DNA from: Metopolophium dirhodum
Taxonomy: Eukaryota > Arthropoda > Insecta > Hemiptera > Aphididae
Reading direction: 5' to 3'
Length of the DNA stretch: 64,000 nt
Assembly: GCF_019925205.1 (NCBI RefSeq)
Contig: NC_083566.1
Coordinates: 7,440,001-7,504,000 of the forward strand
Made by a program: the position numbers and the translations under genes. Below the pieces are notes generated by a model, which saw only the letters and a list, made by a program, of their open reading frames with translations, was not told the origin of the DNA and ran no database searches. Below, piece after piece: positions 12,640-24,314 of this stretch (position 1 is its first letter; each line of letters begins with the position of its first letter).

Positions 12640-13960
12640 AATTATTATAATCTGGTCGCGCACGGATCGGGGGGACAGTTTGTCGGTCGGGCAACTGGTG
12701 GCATGCAGACTATACCGAAAACCGGATAGCGATAAAACCCGAAAAAAACAAGCACACGTACGCGGCGCCCCGTTCAAGTCGTACGCGATCGTCGTGCGCG
12801 ATATGCACACGTACATCGCACCTGCAGGGGCCGTGGCGGCGAATCGCGTGGACCGGCGGCGAGCTTTCGGCAGCGGTGGCGGGCGGGCGGCGTGATGTGC
12901 GCGCGTTTCCGTGCTTGGGGGGAACGAGGGGGGGGAACGAGGGGGGGAAACGAGGCCCGGCCGGGCGGGCGGCTCGTCCGGGGACTCTGCCGCTGCAGTT
13001 GGCCGGCGGGCCCGGCGTGGGCGGCGACGGCGCGACTGGCGGTACGCCTCGGTCGTCGTCCGGACGGTTGCGCGCCGCGGCGGAAAAAACTCGCGCGCAC
13101 ACGCTCGGTACAGTAGCGTCAGTTGTGGGCCGGCGGGCGGGAGGCGAGCGCGCGCACATTTATATGTATTATATTATTATTATTATTATCATCGCCGCCG
13201 CCGTCGAACGCACACACACACGTATATTATATTATTATACGAGGCAGCCGACGCTCACACGTATATACATATTATACCTATACTGCTGTTGGGTGTGTGC
13301 CGCGCGTTCGCTCGAGGGGGGGCGTCGACGATAACGGTCGGGTGTGTGTTCGTATGGGGGGGAGCGCATTGTGTGCGGTGGGGGGAGTGGAGGAAATACG
13401 AGCTCGCGCGCGCACACACGTACGTGCGGCGCGCGCGCTGACCGCATATATTCTCATGCGCGGCGTTACCCCACCACCCCCCACATCAAACACACACACA
13501 CATACATACACACACAGCGGGATCGCCCGACGACGACGCCCGTCACATCCGCCCGACTCGCGCCGCAGCCGCCCATCCGACTTGACGCGCCGCGGCCCGC
13601 GACGACGTTTTTTTTTCCTCTCCGCCCCGCCGCCCGTCCAGCGGTGGCCCAAAATCTCGCGCCGCGCGTTCTTCCCGGCCCGCTTTTCGTTTCCGTTCCG
13701 TTTTTCGCGCTCTTCGCCGCGGACGACGAGCGTGTATACAACATATATAGTGTGCGGCCGCCGTCAAGCAGTCTGCGGGCGAATACGAAAAAACAATATC
13801 GCGCGCCGTCGATGTTAAATTATCGCACGATTTTATATTCCTTTTTTTGCCTTATTCGTTATTATCCGCAGTCCGCTTCTCCGGGTCTTCTTCTTCCTTT
13901 CCTCCTTACCGCCCTCCAACTCCTCTTCTCCGCCGTCCCCGCGTGTTCGCACCTATCGCG
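12640..13960. promoter_or_regulatory. CpG-rich island, candidate promoter or first (non-coding) exon
   Basis: This 1.3-kb block is dramatically GC- and CpG-rich in an otherwise AT-rich window, with runs of CGCCGCCG, CGGCGGGCGG, GGGGGGAACGAGG and short CA and ATT microsatellites. Long overlapping frames occur on both strands because stop codons are rare in GC-rich DNA. Their translations are Arg/Gly/Pro/Ala-rich with no domain, so I do not accept them as proteins. A TATACAA at 13735 lies about 31 bases before a TCAAGC initiator-like site at 13764, which would suit a plus-strand start, but this is weak. CpG-rich islands upstream of insect developmental genes are known; assignment here is inference. 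Confidence 0.5.
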
Positions 13961-13977
13961 TCACAGTATGTGCGGGT

Positions 13978-14004
13978 CACACACACACACACACACACAC
14001 ACAC
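13978..14004. repeat. (AC)n microsatellite
   Basis: An uninterrupted AC dinucleotide run lies at the downstream edge of the CpG-rich island. Confidence 0.95.
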
Positions 14005-14009
14005 CTACC

Positions 14010-15940
14010 CACCAAAACCCACAGTTATATTATTATGTGTATTATATTTTATTCAAATCGTTATTCGGATGTAAACCTTACATAAATCACACGTAGATGG
14101 GTACCTATATCTTGTGTGTGCAGACGTAATATTGTTACATACGGATCAACAGTGGGTTGGTGCGATGTAGAAAAATATAATATCATTTTATATATTTATA
14201 TTATCATAATAATCTGATGTAGGTACGATATGTTTTGAATTCGACGCGTAATAATAGCAAATAGACAATGGGTATGACTAACTAATAACGTTGATTATAA
14301 TGTGTAGTTTAGACTTTGGATGACTGAATATTATTATACCTAAGTCACGGTCGCGTGACTCCGGCATGGTGACAGGGCTCTAACCGTTGCAGAGACTATG
14401 CTTGAACATCGAGAGCAGGTATAAGAGCTATACAAATAGCAATATAATATACTATGGATTCAAGCAAATTAAAATCTAAATAAAAAAAATATAGGGGTTC
14501 TCACGGTAATGCAATCGCGGGAGATTATTTTCCATGGCTCCGTTATTATTCCAGTTTATACGGAAATAACAGTCACTTCATTTCACGTATAGAGAGACCT
14601 ATATATTATCTTATATTATAGACTTCTGCACGACTTGTGAACCGTAATTACGGTATAGTTTAAATCAGTATATTATATAATATTCAACACAAATATACTT
14701 ATTAGAACTCAAAGAATTCAATTACAGCGATATGCATTTTATAGGTTCATACGTGTGTGTATGCGTTTGAGTATAATATTGTACGGTGATATTACGCTGT
14801 GTCGATCAACCAATATAATATGTTTTTATGACTTTTGTACAAACTGTAATAATAATTAAGCCAGTATCTGCGGTGGTCGGTGAATTTTATATATTTTTAA
14901 CAATTTAACAAAATAAGATATTTTCACTGTGTTAAAGAGAAGAGGAGATATCCTTTCTTTAGTGTTACCGCAAAAAGTTTTACTAAACTTTTATAATAAA
15001 TCACTCAAACTCCCATTACCTCTTTTTCATTGAGGGTTAGGTACTTATATCTAAAATCTACGTAATATAGATAAAATGATTGGAATCCAATGTGATATAA
15101 ATAACTAAATATCAAATATAATATTATATAAATTGGTTCTGATATTATTTAAATGTTGGAAACATTAAAATGATGTATGTTATATAATTGGAATTTATCG
15201 ATGTATTTGTTCATGTTTAAATACAGATCATTTGTTCGAAAAATACATTTTATGTTAAACAAAATATAAATAATAATAATTTTAGGTAAAATAAGAAATA
15301 ACTTCTAATGGATCTTAAGCAATTTATAATTTGCAACTAGAACTGTTATTACTTGTGTACCTACCACAATAAAATAAAGAAATAATGCGGCAGATACCTG
15401 CGTTCTATATGGGCTCTGCTGTGGAAGTTGAGAATCTCTGATCTAAATCAATAAGTAATTATACTAAGTATGCTAATTTTTACAATGTTGAAGTTAGAAA
15501 GTTGAGTTCTAGAATGAACTTTAATGAAAGTTCCTAGTTTTAAAAGAAATTAGCTCAAAAATAAAATTGTATATAATTTCAAGTACCTAATCGTTTGTCA
15601 GATTAGTTCAACGCCTTTAAAATAACTTAGGCTAAAATATTTTGTTTTTTTGATTATTAATAAGCGTGTTTAACAAGATAAAAATAAAACAAAACAATTT
15701 ACTGTGAAATTAACCGGCACGTTCTTACAATATTTCAGTAGGTACAATAAATTGTACAAATGAGTAACCAACATCACACAAACCTATATGCAATAATATT
15801 ATTATACGACGATGTCATTGTGTCCCGAGCTGTAATAACTCATTATAAATTTATCGGTGTATACTTGCATTTGATATTATAACACAGTTGTAATACGTAG
15901 GTACTTACTGAACACGGTTGTTAGTATTAAATATAGTTAG
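14010..15940. other. AT-rich region without recognisable genes
   Basis: No coding or RNA gene was seen. Near 15395-15440 the minus strand reads CAGAGATTCTCAACTTCCAC, which resembles the end of hAT-type elements, but I found no partner end and no target duplication, so it is not called. Confidence 0.5.
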
Positions 15941-15942
15941 TA

Positions 15943-16639
15943 CAAGTTGATCCGTTTAGTTATCTACACCCGTTTTTTTAGAAGTCTAAACTTTTTCAAA
16001 AATTTTATTTTCGCAGAATTCGATAACATTGTAAAACAACATATTTTCAAGAAAAAATTATACTTCAACGATTTTTATCGTTATAACCTTTTTGAATTGT
16101 TTTACTCGTTTGAATGATAACACATGCATACAACAACATAATATAATTTAAATTCCTTATTCCTGAGCAGAATATTTTTTTGTAGCCCCGAATTCGATAC
16201 ATACAATTCAAATTTCAAACGAGAAGTTGATTAGTATTTTAAGTTTAGGTGAGGGAGTGGTGAACAACATATTGCCAGGGCCAGGTACTTCAGTGCAACT
16301 CTAGTACTCTATAGTGTATATTCTATACCTACCACTCATCAAAATATTAAATAACATGTAATAGTTTAAAAGTTATAATTATAACTATAGATAATTAACT
16401 ATACTCGTTTGAAATTCAATTATTATGTATCGAAGAACTATGAAAAATATTTTAGTTCGGTTTATGAAATTTAAAATGTATGTTGTCATTCATAAAAAGT
16501 AAAAACTTAAAAAATTGTAAAAATATATTCTTTTTAAATGTTGTTTTTTATTGACATACAATTATGTAAAAAAAAAAATATTGTCAAAATGTTACAACTT
16601 TTCGAAATAATATGGGTGTAGTCGTTTAAACGGATCACC
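15943..16639. mobile_element. MITE of Tc1/mariner type, family M1, 697 bp
   Basis: The terminal inverted repeats are imperfect: the left end reads CAAGTTGATCCGTTTAG and continues TATCTACACCC, while the right end in reverse complement reads GGTGATCCGTTTAAACG and continues ACTACACCC. A TA dinucleotide flanks both ends (15941-15942, 16640-16641), as expected of Tc1/mariner target duplications. The right end shares TTATTTCGAAAAGTT with the MITE at 22794-23020. The interior has no coding capacity, and the middle may contain unrelated DNA. I infer a non-autonomous element. Confidence 0.65.
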
Positions 16640-16644
16640 TATTT

Positions 16645-17515
16645 TATTATATCTACCTATAGAAGTTCCTACTTCCTGAGGATGCATATACGTTGTGATA
16701 CGTATAAATAATTAATATTTTTAATATTACGTGGTTGAAACTTGTCTTGAAACCATGTCTTGCATGCAACTTGAATGAACGGTTATCACTTATATCGCCA
16801 TACCCGAGACCAAAACGAGTGTAACCTATAGGTTATAACAACATTATAACACGCGTGAATCCGTCTCATATAATATTCACGCTCACACCTCAAGTTAAAA
16901 ACACGACTATTTGATCATATTTGATATTTTGCTGTTATAATATAATATTGTCGATTACATCACGGTATCGTAAGTCATCATTTTGTATGGTTATTTTTAC
17001 AACAGAATTGTATCTTCTCATATTCGATACATAATAATATTGTGTTTGTTGCACGCATTATATATTATTATTGTTTTTATATAATATTATACTATTGGAT
17101 ACCTGTATAATAGGTAAGTAATAATATAAGTCTACAGTAAACGTGTCGAATTAAGAGACGTCGATGCATTTTGATTAGAGATGAACGATTTACGTAAAAA
17201 AAAATTGCTGTACATTGCTAAAAATGGTAAAATAGCTGCGTAACTATAATATATACTGGTCTTAACGCGAAACCGAATACCTAATATTTTCATGGTATAC
17301 CTATAAAAAATCTTAGTACTATAGTATTTAGTAGGTACATGATTATAGCTTCCTAGCAATCTATCTATATTGGTATATTATAAAACACTTGACGTAAACA
17401 AAATATTTACAGTACATTTTATTTTAATTAATATATATATTCTATAGGTACACTACAATAGTGTAGGACGATTATAGTTCACGATATTATAATCCAAGCA
17501 AAAAAACTTCACCAA
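16645..17515. other. AT-rich region without recognisable genes
   Basis: No gene or mobile-element end was recognised. The short minus frame at 17132-17359 has no motif. Confidence 0.5.
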
Positions 17516-17517
17516 TC

Positions 17518-17905
17518 GCCATACTCCATGTAAAAAAAAACGCCAAGTATATAAAAAAAACCGCTCTGAAAGTTGTGATATCATTTTATAAGTCTTTGAA
17601 CTATACCTAGATATCATTCATGTTAAAATATGCTAAAAATTCAAACTTAGCTTGGTGACTTTACAACACTTGATTACACTACCTATTTAAATCATAGTAC
17701 CTATACTATATTATTATTATGTACTCATCAAGCTAAAGAATTTTTAAATTTTTTGCTTGAGTCACCACTCACCACTTACCAAGCTAGTAGATTATTTTTA
17801 CATAAATTATATTTATAGTTCAAAGACTTAGCTACCTATAAAATTATAATATCACAACTTTTAGAGCAGTATTTTTTTTATACTTGGAGTAAGGCGGAGT
17901 GTTTT
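17518..17905. mobile_element. Foldback (MITE-like) element of about 390 bp
   Basis: Left-arm blocks CCGCTCTGAAAGTTGTGATA and AAGTCTTTGAACTATA (17561-17604) reappear inverted as TATAGTTCAAAGACTT and TATCACAACTTTTAGAGCAG at 17814-17870. The outer parts also pair: CGCCATACTCCATGTA on the left against TACTTGGAGTAAGGCG on the right. The left arm has an extra CGCC-A(n) segment, so the arms are of unequal length. The core carries further inverted blocks (AGCTTGGTGAC against TTACCAAGCT). No coding capacity is present. No clean target duplication was found. Confidence 0.65.
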
Positions 17906-18891
17906 AGTTGGTACATCATTCATTCTTTGTTACCAAATACTTTATTATTTCGGGAAAATATTGGTTTTACAATGATGTTTTTTTTCTTTTAAATTATTTT
18001 ATAAAATAAGTTTATATATGTTTATAAATGGTTGCAGATTACAATGGTAATAGTAGAAATTAGTATTATTATTTTTTCTGTATATTGGTTGTCATAGGTG
18101 TTGGATGAGCGGCATTGTATGAGGGCCGCATGGAATATTATCTAATAAAATGTTAAAAATACGTTACAATAATTTCTAGTTAATTTTGATATAGCTCTGT
18201 CGATATTGTTCAAAATTATTTGAAAACTACACCATGCACTTATACGTAAAATTGCAATTATATTTTTGTATTTTAAAACTTCATTATTTAACTACAAATT
18301 TGTTATGCTTTCTCAAGAAATGTTTTTCGTGAAACGCGTTGATTGCTGTAATTATAGTCCGGCAATTTAGTGTATGTTTTGCCTTTGTGTGTATTTTAAG
18401 GCGCTCTTTACTTTTTATACTTTTTATACCTTACCGGGTCGTTGGATATGGTTTCAAAGTATATTCAAACAGTCGTTGCCACGATGACTGTTCAGTGACC
18501 CCCGCGTTTTTATAATCTCAGCTAACCACCTAACCTCTAACAGCGCGTCGTTTTTCGGGTAAGTGATATAAGTAATATTTTTTTACTTATTTCCGGTTAG
18601 AAACTGGACACTCAGACTTATCGAGACATCGTTGCGATACAATATATCATGTGTAAAGCATACAGTATAAGATCTGATTAGCGTGATTCGTTGATCATTA
18701 TTTTTCTTAGTAAATTTTAGCTTTTCGAAAAAAATAAAAAATAAAGTGTTAATGTATAGTTGAAGTCAATGACCAACATTTTTTCTTCAGCGTGATACAT
18801 TAGTAAATATGGCCTTTGTGCGGGCCACCAATAATATACATTTAACATTTCATTACTACATTGTACCTCCTTATCGTATATTCGTATGGCC

Positions 18892-18913
18892 ATAAAAAAA
18901 ATAAAATAAAAAG

Positions 18914-18945
<32 letters not shown>

Positions 18946-18966
18946 AAAAAAAAAAAAAAAAAAAAA
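18892..18966 (+). repeat. Poly(A) tract, about 70 bases
   Basis: This is a nearly pure A run with a few T and G interruptions. It could be the tail of a plus-strand retroposed copy whose body is no longer recognisable, or a simple expansion. I see no LINE or SINE sequence immediately upstream. Confidence 0.85.
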
Positions 18967-19235
18967 CTAACGTTATAGATACATTTATGTAAAACATATG
19001 TAATTTTTACAACTTTTTATGATAATGTTTTATATAGATTTTTTTTAAGTTCTTCACAATGATAGTATCAAATATGCGATACCTTATATCCCAATTGCAT
19101 ATTTATATTCGTCTAGAAAATGTTTATCTTTAAAATATTATATAGAATATTTTAAAAAACTGTTTTACCTAAAATAATAACAATTTAGCCGTGAATGGAT
19201 ATCGTAGAGAACTAAATGTAGAAGTATAGGTACAC

Positions 19236-19275
19236 GTCCAGTTTCGCTCACTGATGAGGCACATCAGTACTGGAC
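19236..19275. other. Bulged hairpin, 40 bases
   Basis: The outer stem is GTCCAGT (19236-19242) with ACTGGAC (19269-19275). The inner stem is ACTGATG (19250-19256) with CATCAGT (19262-19268). A seven-base one-sided bulge TTCGCTC separates them on the 5' side. Both stems are perfect 7-bp pairs stacked directly on the 3' side. It may be a structured RNA element or the relic of a palindromic repeat; no neighbouring gene gives a role. Confidence 0.45.
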
Positions 19276-21828
19276 TGCAGACACTGGCCTTAGTATCATA
19301 TAATGAATATACAGAGTAATTTCTTTAAATTACACTTTATTTCTAAGTGCCATCACTCAGCGATACCATGTATAATATATTATGTAGTATTGTATACAAT
19401 ATTAATATAATACTTAGCTATAATATTAAATTATTATATCGGATCTTTGTTCAAATGGACATGTAAAATAAATAATGATAATGCAATTCAAAAATATTTA
19501 TTTATATTTTAGTATCCATAATTATCAGAGAAATTACAATTCAATACTTATATATACAATCAAATATCGAACATAATATACTAATATAGTAATATACAAA
19601 AATTAATATGTATGTGAAAACTAATATTCCTAAATCCTAATGTAATATTACATTTCTTTACAAAATGTACGAGTGTTTAAACATTTTTAGTAATTTAGCA
19701 TTTTATTATAATAATTATACAATCATGCATGATTTAGTTGTCTTATAAATTTAAGGTCAATTTGTTTCATTTAAGTGCTGTTAAGTAAAACTTTGTTAAT
19801 TCCAGTTTGGATGACCACTTGCAAATGTTATAATCACATCGTATCATCCCTCCACTCGATATAAACTTTACTTATAATGAGTTGAGGTGGATAAAACCCC
19901 AATAAAACAGAAAAAACTGTAAATAAAAACTTTTTTAAATGTTATATTTTTATTTTTTTTCCTGTTTACTTCATGCTATAATCACTTTAACTCAAATTTA
20001 TTAATATTCCAGTTTTATGATTTTTATTACATATTAACTATTATAGTACTATATAAGGTATATGTGTTTAGTATTTTTATTTGATGTCTATTCTTTCATA
20101 CCATCAAACTAAATTTTTGTCTTCGTAAAAATATATTACCAAAAATCGAATTTCAATATTATAAAATGTATTTAATAATAGAATAATTGTATATTATTAC
20201 TGATTTTAAATACTGATAATATACTTAGTATTATTGAAAAGTATCAAATAAGTACACAGTTTAAACGCTGCGTTTAGGTACCCGGTGTAAACTATGCAAA
20301 TATTAATACGATTTCATATAATTTACATTTACATTTTACTATTATATATTTGTTATTATATCTCTTTAAATCTGTTTAGTGGCATTATTTAACATAAATG
20401 AAATAAAAAATAGCAGTAATGACACGGGCAATTACATCGCAATGCAATTTTATTTTTAATTTAAAGTGAAGTGCTGTTTTGTGTCACGCGATTTTATAAT
20501 TTGCGTTTAATGAAAACCTAATACATTTTGTTTACAAACACCTCTAAACCGCATGCGCCTATCTAATCTATAACCTCTGCGTATACGCTCGGAATGAGTT
20601 CGGATAAAGGTGTTCATGAATAAATTATTACAGGTGCGAAAGGTCTGACTACAAATTTAATAAAAATTCTACAACATTATATTGTTGATTTTTTTTTTTT
20701 TTGCTCTTCGTTAAACTAATAAATTTATTCTCAACCGTCGCTGAAAGTTTTCTATATCATATTATATTATATAGGCGGGAAAAGAGCAACAACATAACGA
20801 TGATAGAGGCCCGTGCTTATATATAGCCGCTCACACTTAATGGTTAGTTGAATGGGAAACGGAAATATTTCCTGGAGATCTTAATGGCCGTGGTCCAGGT
20901 TTGTCATTGATGAATTCGCAGTCTCTGGCGTACAATTAAAATGCTCTGTACAGAGCTAGTGTACGCACATTATATTATAATATAATATTATGTTATATAT
21001 ACGAGTCGTGAAACGACCGCGACGATGTCTGCTGCAGTGTAATATTTAAAGCGATAATTAGAAATAATCACTCTTATTAATTAATGAAATGTACGCATTT
21101 CATAATTCACATTGATATTATATAGGAGTAGAACAATAAAAATTCGTTGCAGCAATCGACGAGCGTATATTCAACAAGTGTATTATAATAATATATTATA
21201 TATATTGTATTAATAATATTTTGACGTTATTTAAATACTTATGCGTACCTCATACTTGCCTATTTTCGTATATGGAGGTAGGATGTTACTCTCTTTGACA
21301 GGTCGAAAATGGGACATTTAATAATATTCACGGTATAGTCTTATTATTGTTTATTGTGTGCTTATTATATTCGTTTTTAATGAATGTTTATCATGTTCTA
21401 AATTATAGACAAACATAATTGACGGGACATTTCGAGTTGGCGTTGTTGTAATTTTAGTCGTCATCTACGTATTGTTCCGAACCAGACAAGCTGTTAAAAA
21501 AAGGTTTTTTTTCTCTCGTAATTTTTGTGTTATTTTCCCCGAGTGCTGTTTATTCGAGTATTCCCAAAAACATTGTTTTATTTACTCTGCTCAAAGTTAT
21601 TCGTTTTTTAATTGAATTACAATTTCTGTTACAGCGTTTTTCGGCTACGTAATAGTACGGTAATTGGATTTTCGTTTCGCGAGGTGACGTTTTTAATTAT
21701 GCTTCTCCTAAAAACAACGCGCTCGCCATTTTTCCCTTATTGTTTGGCCGGCTACAGCCTGCAGTATTCGACGTATAAACGTATACCTATATATATATAC
21801 AGTATAATACGTAACGCGTATAAATAAT

Positions 21829-21882
21829 AGTAATAATAATAACATAATAACAATAACAATAATAATAATAATAATAATACAT
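21829..21882. repeat. (AAT)/(AAC) trinucleotide microsatellite
   Basis: Interrupted AATAAT, AACAAT and similar triplets run through this stretch. Confidence 0.9.
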
Positions 21883-22793
21883 ATTATATACGTATATATA
21901 AACTGTTATACAACAAAACCACGAAACAGTTGGAACACGCATTCTTTCAAATCGAATGGCCAATGAAAAATCATATTACAACTCGTACAACACAATAAAA
22001 ATAATTTATTATATGAAAGGACTTTTATGCCACAAATTTGACATTTTCATTTCACTTGCATTTAATGAACATGATAATATATAACTCACTATCGTCGACC
22101 CAAAAACGTGTCTCTCCTATGTTTTATTTTAATAATAATATACTATTATCCCGCAGTGAACTGTCCCTGGGGCACCACCAGTTTTAGGACTTTTAAACTT
22201 TTAGCTGCAGGAGTGGAGTAGTCAGTTGCTGTAAATTCAATTTGGCCGTAAAGTCATGAGCTATATTATAATACTATGTAAGTATAGCAGAAATTTTAAA
22301 ACGCCGCCAGCGACCAGATGTCGGTGCGCAAGCGCGCTAGTGATATCACCAATATAATGATGAATCCGTCGAGTTCTATGCAATCATATATTATTATTAT
22401 TATATAGTTTTACGCAGAGTAAATTTATAAATTAATTACAATAATTATTATAGTCGTCGAATACAATTTATTTACTTTATGGCTGATGCCATATCATAAT
22501 TTATACTATAACATTTGAAATTACTATCTGAACAGATTGCGATGCGATTCATATGTCGTCAAGAAAGTCGTATAAAATAACCAGCACGTGATTTTCAGGT
22601 ACAAAACGATACAAAAAGTTTTATATCGGTTGGAATACCTCTGTGTTTTTTGTTTTTTTTTTAATGTATGCACAAATATATATTCTTTTATTTTTTAATA
22701 TACCTATACCTAGTTCGAATTATTGATTACCGCCATCAAATTACGTTTATTCTGTAAAGTTTAATACAATTATATCATATTATAAAAGCCGTA

Positions 22794-23020
22794 CCAGTTG
22801 ATCTGTTTAAGTGTCTACACTCATTATTTCGAAAAGTTTTGAATTTTTTTAAAATTTTTTTTTTTGACATCATTTGGCATCATTTTAAAACATCTTTTTT
22901 TATTATTTTCATTGTTAAAATGTTTGTTTTTGAATGATATCAAACTGTTAAAAAAAATATTTTCAAAAAAGTCAAAACTTTTCGAAATAATGAGTTTTTA
23001 CACTTAAATGGATCACCTGG
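22794..23020. mobile_element. MITE of Tc1/mariner type, family M1, 227 bp
   Basis: The left end is CCAGTTGATCTGTTTAAGTG and the right end in reverse complement is CCAGGTGATCCATTTAAGTG. Both continue into an ACTCATTATTTCGAAAAGTT block, giving long imperfect inverted repeats over roughly 50 bases or more. TA flanks both sides (22792-22793, 23021-23022). Most of the element can fold back on itself. No protein is encoded. It belongs with 15943-16639 and probably 28736-28885. Confidence 0.8.
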
Positions 23021-23433
23021 TAGACACCTTTCTGGGCGTTCCAACCAGTCACAGCACATTTATAATTCCAAATATTATATACAGCGATCGTATGCGCGTG
23101 AAGGACAGTTATGGTCCAGTTATAGATCGTGCTTCGTCAATCCTGCAGCAAAACGTCTTGCGTGCACTTATATATATGTGCCAGGGAACGAAAAATATGG
23201 GTGGTCGTCTCATTTCGGTCCACAAAACACCAGCTGAAATCCCGTCGGGACCTTCGTCGGGTCAGTGCCCGCAGGCTGTGCTGTTTGTTATAAGTTTAAA
23301 TGTTTATGCGCCGTGTGTACCATCAGCTATTATTACTACAAGCACGAGTTTAAGCCCGCGAACCATCGCGAAAAGGTCATATTATTATGATAATCTGCGT
23401 GTGGTTATACGCAATAATATGCGCACGCAATAA
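23008..23433 (+). other. 141-codon open frame, doubtful
   Basis: The frame begins at an ATG inside the right terminal repeat of the adjacent MITE and continues into a locally more GC-rich block (23020-23440). The translation has mixed composition without low-complexity bias, but I recognise no domain, signal peptide or membrane segment. A real gene starting exactly in a transposon end is unlikely unless the MITE supplied the start; an internal exon lacking the first codons is also possible. I list it because it is the only description of this GC-raised block. Confidence 0.15.
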
Positions 23434-23439
23434 TATATA

Positions 23440-24148
23440 TATAGTTGTAGTATACCAGATACCTATGTATAGTACCAGTAGGTATAATATTATTATTTGC
23501 GGTGGTGTTGACTTCTCGGCGAAAAGGTATTTTACGCGGCTGGGTCATCCGTCCACCGGTCGACGTTGATAGATGCTTAAATGCTCGCCGTCGAATGATA
23601 TAATATTATAATATAAACGGATGACGAGGACCTCAGCGACTGCGATGACGTTAAAAATCTGCATATATATTATATATATAAATATCAAATATACATATTT
23701 AATGTGCATGTATATTATCGTCAGTGTCTTCGACGACTATATACATTCAACGCAAGTAAGTGTTGTATAGTTTATCCCCATCGGTTCGACCCGGTCGTGT
23801 TGGTCGATGACAGAATATGATATAGTCTTAAATGCCCCACATTGGGCCTTGATATATAGTGGCCTGCAAAGTCTAATCAGCATAATTTGCATTTAGATAA
23901 TATGTTTGTTGTTATTATTGTTAGGGTAACTATAATATTATGCATAATGCAATATATTCTACTATTGGTTCATTTTTTAATATTATTAAAAATTATTTTT
24001 TGGAATTAATAATATCAACCATGCTATATATACGATCAACAAACGTAGTGACTATATAACTATATACGCAAAATATATGGATGATGTATAGATATATACT
24101 ATATAGTATATCTAGGTTGTTTTTGAAAATACAAATATATGTATATAC
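23440..24148. other. AT-rich region without recognisable genes
   Basis: Only AT-rich tracts and TATATA runs were seen, with slightly raised GC up to about 23640. Confidence 0.5.
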
Positions 24149-24288
24149 CATGCTTCTTCTTTGACTTTAGAAATGGATTTATAACAATTTTAGCCACCAC
24201 CCTATTCGTCCCAATCCCGGATTCTATCTTCCCAGTTTCTTAATCTTTTCTTGTCCCATCTACCAATTGCTTCCTTGGTCTTCAACTA
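24149..24288 (-). pseudogene. 3'-terminal fragment of a non-LTR retrotransposon (probable)
   Basis: On the minus strand a short stretch translates to a peptide with GRWDKKRLRNWEDRIRDW, which resembles the basic/tryptophan-rich C-terminus of LINE ORF2 proteins (pattern G-R-x-x-x-R-W-x-D-x-I). It is followed by a stop and by AAAGTCAAAGAAGAAGCATG, similar to the AAAGCCAAAGAAGAAGAAGA tail of the clearer LINE fragment at 33400. The match is short, so clade and even identity are uncertain. It ends just before the target duplication of the hAT element at 24315. Confidence 0.4.
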
Positions 24289-24314
24289 GGTATTTATAAT
24301 ATCATTGGTTGATG

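Larger units (their letters stand above)
17910..22790. other. AT-rich region, no genes; a poly(A) tract and small hairpins
   Basis: The region contains a long poly(A) tract and a bulged hairpin (listed separately), a 14-base perfect palindrome GCTCTGTACAGAGC at 20943-20956, and AAT microsatellites. GC is slightly raised near 18420-18560 and 20860-20960 without any coding pattern. GGGTAAGTG at 18557 resembles a 5' splice site but has no supporting exon. Confidence 0.45.

Noticed and set aside
12590..14096. Many long overlapping frames on both strands (up to 250 codons) in the CpG-rich island
   Set aside because: GC-rich DNA has few stop codons. The frames overlap in several phases on both strands, and the translations are Arg/Gly/Pro/Ala or repeat-coded runs with no domain.
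15395..15440. hAT-like end CAGAGATTCTCAACTT on the minus strand
   Set aside because: No partner end or target duplication was found nearby.
18100..18830. Possible hAT element between GAGGGCCGCATGG and a GCGGGCCACC inverse partner
   Set aside because: The similarity of the proposed ends is short and no 8-bp target duplication could be found.
19236..19275. Hammerhead ribozyme on the minus strand (CTGATG ... GAAA)
   Set aside because: The flanking strands pair with each other directly, so the third helix and the cleavage-site strand are absent; the three-way junction cannot form.
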